DNA of 64,000 nt from Marivita sp. (lineage in GTDB: Bacteria > Pseudomonadota > Alphaproteobacteria > Rhodobacterales > Rhodobacteraceae). The notes under the pieces were generated by a model. That model was not told the origin of the DNA and searched no databases. It was given only the letters and a program-made list of their open reading frames with translations. Made by a program: the position numbers and the translations under genes. Each line of letters starts with the position of its first letter. Within the stretch, counting starts at the first letter, position 1. Where the stretch lies: contig NZ_JAIPUT010000013.1 of NCBI RefSeq assembly GCF_020055635.1, forward strand, positions 26,309-90,308, written 5' to 3'. Below are positions 59,227 to 64,000 of this stretch, piece by piece.

Positions 59227-61593
59227 ATGATGAACGCGCTCGACAAGAAACTGCTGCGCGATTTTCGCCGCCTCTGGGCGCAGGCGCTGGCCATCGCGCT
59301 GGTACTGGCCTGCGGGGTGGCGATCCTGATGACCACCTTCGGGATGTATGGCGCACTCGAGGACACCCGCGCCGCCTATTACGAGCGCAACCGCTTTGCC
59401 GATGTCTTCGCCGCGGCCAACCGCGCGCCGGATTCCATATTGTCCGAAATCCGCGCCATCCCCGGCGTGCGGCAGGCCGAGGCGCGGGTGGTCAAGCATG
59501 TGATCCTCAACGTTCCGGGGCGGCTCGAAACGGTGACCGGGCAGATGATCTCGCTGCCCGAAACGGGCGCGCCGCTGCTCAATCGCCCGGTGCTGCGCAG
59601 CGGCCGCCTGCCGGACCCCGCCGCCACCGGCGAGGTGGCGGTGAACGCGCCCTTCGCTGAAGCCAACGGGCTGCGCCCCGGTGACAGCTTCACCGCCAAC
59701 ATGGGCGGGCGCAAACGGGTGCTGACCCTGACCGGCACGCTGTTGTCGCCTGAGTTCATCTACACGATCGGCCCCGGCGCGATGATGCCCGACGCCGAGA
59801 CCTTCGGTATTCTCTTCGTCCCCGCGCGCGTTGCCGATGCCGCCTTCGACATGCAGGGCGCCTTCAACGACGTGACGCTCAAGCTCGATCCCCGCGCGCC
59901 CGAAGCGCAGGTGATCGACCGGCTCGACATCCTGCTCGACCCTTATGGCGGCACCGGCGCGCATGGGCGCGACAGCCAGACCTCGCACAGTTTCGTCGAT
60001 GCCGAGATCGAACAACTGCGCAGCACCGCCATCATCCTGCCGCCGATCTTCTTCGGCATCACCGCCTTTCTGGTGGGCATGGTGATCGGGCGGATCATCG
60101 CGCTGGAACGCGCCGAGATCGGGCTGCTCAAGGCGATCGGCTACAGCGACGTGGAAATCTGCGTGCATTACCTGATGCTGGCGGGGCTGGTGGCGGTGGT
60201 GGGGACGCTTCTGGGCTGGGCCGTTGGAACCTGGCTTTCGGGGGCCCTGGCGCGGCTCTATGCGCAGTTCTTCGACTTTCCCTACCTCATCTACCGCGTC
60301 GCCTATGATGCCTATGCGATCTCGGGGCTGCTGGCGCTGGCCAGTGCCGCGCTCGGGGCGGCGCGCAGCGCGCTTCACGCCGCGCGCCTCGCGCCCGCAA
60401 CGGCGATGTCGCCGCCCGCACCGCCCCGCTTCAGCCGCGGTCTGCTTGATCGCGCGCTCTCGCGCCTGCGCCTGTCGCAGCCGGTGATGATGATCCTGCG
60501 CAGCCTGATGCGCTGGCCGGTGCGCTCGGGGCTGACCACGCTTGGCCTGTCGCTGGCGGTGGCGGTGCTGGTGGCCTCGAGCTTCTTTTCGGACGCGCTC
60601 GACACGATCCTCGACAAGGCATTCTACCAATCCAACCGGCAGGATGCGATGCTGCTCTTTTCACCGGGGCTGCGCGATGACGCCCTTCAGGATGTCACCA
60701 ACCTGCCGGGGGTGCTGATGGCCGAGGGCCAGCAATTCCAGCCCGCCACCCTGCGCCACGGCCATCTTGAGAAGGACACCGCCCTCGAGGCCCGTCCCCC
60801 CGGCGCCGACCTCTCGCGCATCGTTGACGCGGCGGGCCATGTAATCGACGCGCCCCCCGGCGCGATCCTCCTGTCCGAACGCCTTGCGGCACATCTCGAA
60901 GCCCGCCCCGGCGACGTGGTTGCCATCGAGTTTCCCGACGGGCGCGACGAAATCCACCACCTGCCAGTCGCCGGTCTGGTCACGCAATATGTCGGGCTTG
61001 GCGCCTATGTGGACAGCACCACGCTTGACCGCCTCAAACGCCAGTCGCCGCGCATCACCGCCGCCAACCTGCTGATCGACGATGCCGCCCTGCCGCAGCT
61101 TCATGCGGTGCTCAAGGACACGCCGGAACTCAGCGGGCTTGTCATGCTGACCCGCATGCGCCGCTCATTCGAAGACACGATCCGGCGCAACGTCACTACC
61201 ATGACCACCGTCTATATATCGATCGCGATGCTGATTACCGTCGGCGTCGCCTATAACGGCGCGCGCATTCAGCTTTCCGAACGCGCCCGCGAACTTGCCA
61301 GCCTGCGAATCCTCGGCTTCACGCGGGGCGAAGTCTCTTTCGTGCTGATCGGGGAAACCATGCTGCTCGCGCTCCTGGCGCAGCCGCTGGGCTGGGCGCT
61401 TGGCGGGGTGATCGCGTCGGCGCTGGCGCGCGGATCGGCCTCGGACCTCTATTCCGTGCCGCTGGTGCTGGAACCCGCCGGATTCGCCCGCGCCAGCCTC
61501 GTTGTGCTGGCCGCATCCCTCGGGGCCGCGCTGCTGGTGCGCCGCCGCCTTGATCGTCTCGACCTTGTCGCTGTCATGAAAACACGGGAATAA
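59227..61593 (+). CDS. ABC transporter permease with two FtsX domains
   Basis: 788 residues. A first helix at about 17-37, a periplasmic MacB-PCD-like domain, three helices in FtsX domain 1 (about 275-395, with ALERAEIGLLKAIGYS), then a second periplasmic domain and FtsX domain 2 near the C-terminus (ERARELASLRILGFTRGEVSFVL). The two-module layout is that of DUF214-type permeases. The start is the first of two adjacent ATGs. The HlyD-like adaptor gene follows by 6 bases. Confidence 0.92.
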   Translation: MMNALDKKLLRDFRRLWAQALAIALVLACGVAILMTTFGMYGALEDTRAAYYERNRFADVFAAANRAPDSILSEIRAIPGVRQAEARVVKHVILNVPGRLETVTGQMISLPETGAPLLNRPVLRSGRLPDPAATGEVAVNAPFAEANGLRPGDSFTANMGGRKRVLTLTGTLLSPEFIYTIGPGAMMPDAETFGILFVPARVADAAFDMQGAFNDVTLKLDPRAPEAQVIDRLDILLDPYGGTGAHGRDSQTSHSFVDAEIEQLRSTAIILPPIFFGITAFLVGMVIGRIIALERAEIGLLKAIGYSDVEICVHYLMLAGLVAVVGTLLGWAVGTWLSGALARLYAQFFDFPYLIYRVAYDAYAISGLLALASAALGAARSALHAARLAPATAMSPPAPPRFSRGLLDRALSRLRLSQPVMMILRSLMRWPVRSGLTTLGLSLAVAVLVASSFFSDALDTILDKAFYQSNRQDAMLLFSPGLRDDALQDVTNLPGVLMAEGQQFQPATLRHGHLEKDTALEARPPGADLSRIVDAAGHVIDAPPGAILLSERLAAHLEARPGDVVAIEFPDGRDEIHHLPVAGLVTQYVGLGAYVDSTTLDRLKRQSPRITAANLLIDDAALPQLHAVLKDTPELSGLVMLTRMRRSFEDTIRRNVTTMTTVYISIAMLITVGVAYNGARIQLSERARELASLRILGFTRGEVSFVLIGETMLLALLAQPLGWALGGVIASALARGSASDLYSVPLVLEPAGFARASLVVLAASLGAALLVRRRLDRLDLVAVMKTRE

Positions 61594-61599
61594 TATCTT

Positions 61600-62823
61600 A
61601 TGCCTTTCAAAGCCCGCAATGTCCTACTCTATGGCCTTGGCGCCGCCGCCGCGCTCGGTCTTGGCTGGCTGGCGCTGCGCAGCGATCCGGTGCCGGTCGA
61701 TCTCCATGAACTGACCCGCGCGCCCATGCAGGTGACGGTCAACGCCGATGCCCGCACCCGGATCGCCGAAATCTACGAGGTCGCCGCGCCGATCGCTGGG
61801 ATCGCGCGCCGCTCGCCCGTGCGCGAGGGCGATCCGGTCATCGCCGATGAAACCGTGGTCGCCATCGTCGAACCCGCCGCGCCGGGCCTTCTGGACATGC
61901 GCAGCCGCATTCAGGCCGAAGCCGCCGTGCGCGAGGCCGAAGCCGCGCTTGTCTCGGCGCGCAGCTCGCTGCGCCAGGCCGAGGAAGAACTGACCTACGC
62001 GCGCACCGATCACGAGCGCACCCGCACGCTGGTGGAACGCGGCGTCGCCTCGATCACCCGTCTGGAGGATGCCGAACAACGCCTGCGAACCGCCGAGGCC
62101 GGGGCCGATGCCGCCGCCTCCAATCTCGAACGGGCCAATGGCGCGCTCGACAGGGTGCGCGCGGCGCTGATCGAACCGGGCGACGATGCCGGGCAATCCT
62201 CCTCCTGTTGCGTGCGCCTTCATGCGCCGGTGGATGGAAGGGTGCTCAGCATCGACACGATCAGCGAACGCCCCGTCGCGGCGGGCACGCGGCTCTTGTC
62301 GGTCGGGCGGCCCGAGGATCTGGAAATCGTGGCCGACCTTCTCTCGACCGATGCCGTGCGCCTCGCGCCCGGCGCGCGCGCCGTTGTCGAACGCTGGGGC
62401 GGGGCGGGGACGCTGGCGGCGGAACTGACCAAGGTCGAACCCTCGGGCTATACCAAGGTGTCCGCTTTGGGGATCGAGGAACAGCGCGTCGATGTGGTCT
62501 TCGATCTCGTGACCCCGGTCGCGGATCGCGCCGGGCTTGGCGACGGGTTCTCGGTCTTTCTGCGCATCGTCGAATGGGAGGCCGATGATATTCTGCAGGT
62601 GCCTCTGGGCGCGATCTTCCGCCGGGGGCAGGACTGGGCGGTGTTCGTCGCCGACAAGGACGACACCGCGCGCCTTCAGGTGATCGAACTGGGGCGGCGC
62701 AACGAAACCGCCGCTCAGGTACTTTCGGGGCTCGAGGCCGGGCAGCGGGTCATAACCCACCCTTCCGATGCCATCCGCGACGGGATCAGGATCGTGGCGC
62801 GCGACGGCGGGCAGGGCGCGTGA
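61600..62823 (+). CDS. HlyD/MFP-family periplasmic adaptor
   Basis: 407 residues. The N-terminal anchor (VLLYGLGAAAALGLGWLAL) precedes a lipoyl-like half (ITEI-type IAEIYEVAAPIAGIARRSPVREGDPV), a helical hairpin about residues 105-195 with strong coiled-coil character, the second lipoyl half (VRLHAPVDGRVLSIDTIS) and beta-barrel domain. The unusual Ser-Ser-Ser-Cys-Cys at about residue 205 sits just before the second half. With the ABC genes it makes a tripartite export system; an outer-membrane partner is not seen. Confidence 0.92.
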   Translation: MPFKARNVLLYGLGAAAALGLGWLALRSDPVPVDLHELTRAPMQVTVNADARTRIAEIYEVAAPIAGIARRSPVREGDPVIADETVVAIVEPAAPGLLDMRSRIQAEAAVREAEAALVSARSSLRQAEEELTYARTDHERTRTLVERGVASITRLEDAEQRLRTAEAGADAAASNLERANGALDRVRAALIEPGDDAGQSSSCCVRLHAPVDGRVLSIDTISERPVAAGTRLLSVGRPEDLEIVADLLSTDAVRLAPGARAVVERWGGAGTLAAELTKVEPSGYTKVSALGIEEQRVDVVFDLVTPVADRAGLGDGFSVFLRIVEWEADDILQVPLGAIFRRGQDWAVFVADKDDTARLQVIELGRRNETAAQVLSGLEAGQRVITHPSDAIRDGIRIVARDGGQGA

Positions 62824-62842
62824 CCTGCCACCGCGCGCCGCG

Positions 62843-63877
62843 TCACGCCATGAATGCCTGCACCGCAACCGCACCCGCATAGACCAGCAACAGCGCGCTG
62901 CTCTCGACCCCGATGCGCCCCGGCCCGTGGCGCTCGCGCACGATCAGCCCGATCAGCAGAATGCTTGTCATCAACATGCCCACGGCGATCCAGAACATGT
63001 CGGCGCGCCCGATCGCGTGATAGATCGACCCGTCGCGATAACCCACATCCGCCGCCGTCAGGAACAGCACGTCAAAGGTGTTGCCGCCGATGATCCCGCC
63101 CACGGCCAGTTGCACCGCCCCGCGCCGCACGGCGGCCAGCGTGGTGATCAGCTCGGGCAGCGATGTCGCCACCGCCGTCATCAGCGCCCCGACCACCGTC
63201 GCCGGAATGCCCATCTGCTCGGGCATTTGCACGGCGATCTTGGACATGGCCCAGCCCGCCAGCCCCAGGATCACCACAAGGGCGCCAAAGCGCAGCAGCA
63301 ACGAAACCAGGCTGCCCTCGGCCTCATGGTCGGTTTCGGGCCGGTCCTCCCGTGTCTGCGGCGTGCTGACGGGCCGCCACATCGGCGCGGCCCGCACCTG
63401 TCCGCCCACCCGCAGCCCGGCGACATAGATCACCGGCAACAGCAGCGACACCGGATGCACCCCCAGCACCGAAACCTCCGGCCCGGTCCAGGCCGCCAGC
63501 GGCAGGCCCAGCATCAAGGTCAGCAGGCTCGCCTGATAGAGAATCGCCGGATCGGCCGAGGCATGTTCAAGATTCGCGCGCCGGTATGTGATGTCGGCCA
63601 GCGCCAGAAAGGCGGTCTGCGCCGCGATCCCGCCCACGGCGTTGGAAAAGGCCAGCGACGCCTCGCCATCCATCGCCGCCGTGACCGAGACCACAGTGCC
63701 CGAAAGCGATGTGGCCATGCCCAGCAGAACCGCCCCGGTGATGGCCTCGCCCGCGCCGGTCCGGTCGGCCAGCTGGTCGGCCTTTTCGGTCAGCCGGACG
63801 CCAACCACCGCGATCACCGTGGCAGTCGCAAGGAACCCCGCGATCAGCGCGGGCAGGGACAGAGCATCGAACCACAT
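62843..63877 (-). CDS. CaCA-family cation antiporter with an altered first alpha repeat
   Basis: 344 residues from the ATG at 63877; 39 upstream codons in frame run through the repeat-rich promoter and are unlikely. Ten or so helices. The second alpha repeat is canonical (VATSLPELITTLAAVRRGAVQLAVGGIIGGNTFD), with the ion-binding Glu. The first reads MATSLSGTVVSVTAAMDGEASLAFSNAVGG, where the Pro-Glu pair is replaced by Ser-Gly. Classical exchangers need an acidic residue in both. The cation is therefore uncertain. It converges on the HlyD-like gene. Confidence 0.88.
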   Translation of the reverse strand: MWFDALSLPALIAGFLATATVIAVVGVRLTEKADQLADRTGAGEAITGAVLLGMATSLSGTVVSVTAAMDGEASLAFSNAVGGIAAQTAFLALADITYRRANLEHASADPAILYQASLLTLMLGLPLAAWTGPEVSVLGVHPVSLLLPVIYVAGLRVGGQVRAAPMWRPVSTPQTREDRPETDHEAEGSLVSLLLRFGALVVILGLAGWAMSKIAVQMPEQMGIPATVVGALMTAVATSLPELITTLAAVRRGAVQLAVGGIIGGNTFDVLFLTAADVGYRDGSIYHAIGRADMFWIAVGMLMTSILLIGLIVRERHGPGRIGVESSALLLVYAGAVAVQAFMA

Positions 63878-63938
63878 CGCCTTCAATCTGGGCCGGGCGC
63901 GAGGCATTGGCAAACGCAAAGCTGCGCGCGCGGGGGCG

Positions 63939-63997
63939 GTTTTGTACAATCTTTCACCGGAGCCGGACGAATCCGGTACAAAACAGACGTACAAACC
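63939..63997. promoter_or_regulatory. GTACAAA repeats and hairpin upstream of the antiporter gene
   Basis: GTTTTGTAC (63939-63947) and GTACAAAAC (63976-63984) form a perfect 9-bp inverted repeat, and a third copy GTACAAACC (63989-63997) follows 13 bases after the second in direct orientation. Between them is CCGGA-CGAA-TCCGG (63963-63976). This is 60-120 bases upstream of the antiporter ATG. It looks like a multi-site operator that probably also serves a divergent gene beyond the window. Confidence 0.55.
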
Positions 63998-64000
63998 GGA

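Noticed and set aside
58171..60630. 819-residue antisense frame across the ABC exporter genes
   Set aside because: It crosses three well-supported genes and has no recognisable domain.
1..64000. tRNA, rRNA, insertion sequence, prophage or CRISPR features
   Set aside because: No cloverleaf-like gene, transposase, integrase, phage gene or regular repeat-spacer array was recognised in reading the window.

Overview
This window looks like a chromosomal segment of a Rhodobacterales alphaproteobacterium (Roseobacter/Paracoccaceae type). The grounds are high GC with strong third-position bias, several TTG/GTG starts, dense operons with ATGA/TTGA stop-start overlaps, and the gene content: a tad (Flp) pilus cluster, an aa3-type cytochrome oxidase cluster, DUF3305/DUF3306-type formate dehydrogenase maturation genes and bioMNY. 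The genus cannot be named from this sequence. I see no rRNA, tRNA, CRISPR array, insertion sequence or prophage. The long antisense reading frames opposite real genes are codon-bias shadows.

Layout. 0-3.2 kb: end of a MOSC-domain gene, then fhs and folD (tetrahydrofolate C1 interconversion). 3.3-4.7 kb: a PaaI-type thioesterase and a membrane-bound LytTR regulator. 4.7-17 kb, minus strand: a tad locus whose transcription order is two Flp pilins, cpaB, cpaC secretin, an OmpA-domain lipoprotein, cpaE, cpaF, tadB, tadC, two TPR lipoproteins, cpaA prepilin peptidase and an AAA ATPase. At least three hairpin terminators divide it, and a divergent lytic transglycosylase lies on the other side of the pilin promoter region. 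18-21.4 kb, minus: scoA and scoB (3-oxoacid CoA-transferase), separated by a GSCFA-domain gene and an SGNH-like gene. 21.5-27 kb, minus: topA, dprA, tldD. 27.2-30.7 kb, plus: ctaC, ctaB, a 54-residue membrane protein, ctaG and ctaE, with a perfect FNR-type box upstream; then SURF1, thrC, an M16 peptidase and a GNAT acetyltransferase in a coupled chain. 34.8-39.7 kb: a metallo-beta-lactamase-fold protein, an FAD oxidoreductase, a DUF6505-like protein, a biotin/lipoate ligase-like protein, an Mrp/ApbC carrier and a DUF6494-like protein.

39.8-52.8 kb is the most distinctive region. It is a respiratory formate dehydrogenase island: a cytochrome c fused to a shortened TupA-like binding domain, a 652-residue polyferredoxin, DUF3305, DUF3306, a TorD-type chaperone, a small Tat-signal protein, FdhA/B/C, a WD40-cytochrome c fusion, a 45-residue membrane peptide and an NtrC-family response regulator that lacks the sigma-54 GAFTGA loop. 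With fhs/folD at the left end, the organism can move C1 units through tetrahydrofolate and oxidise formate into the respiratory chain.

52.9-64 kb: a cupin, the bioM-bioN-bioY biotin transporter, then a tightly coupled operon of a Lon-family protease with an altered Walker A, a Usp-like protein, an ABC ATPase, an FtsX-type permease and an HlyD-type adaptor. The window ends with a convergent CaCA-type antiporter whose first alpha repeat lacks the usual acidic residue and whose upstream region carries repeated GTACAAA boxes.
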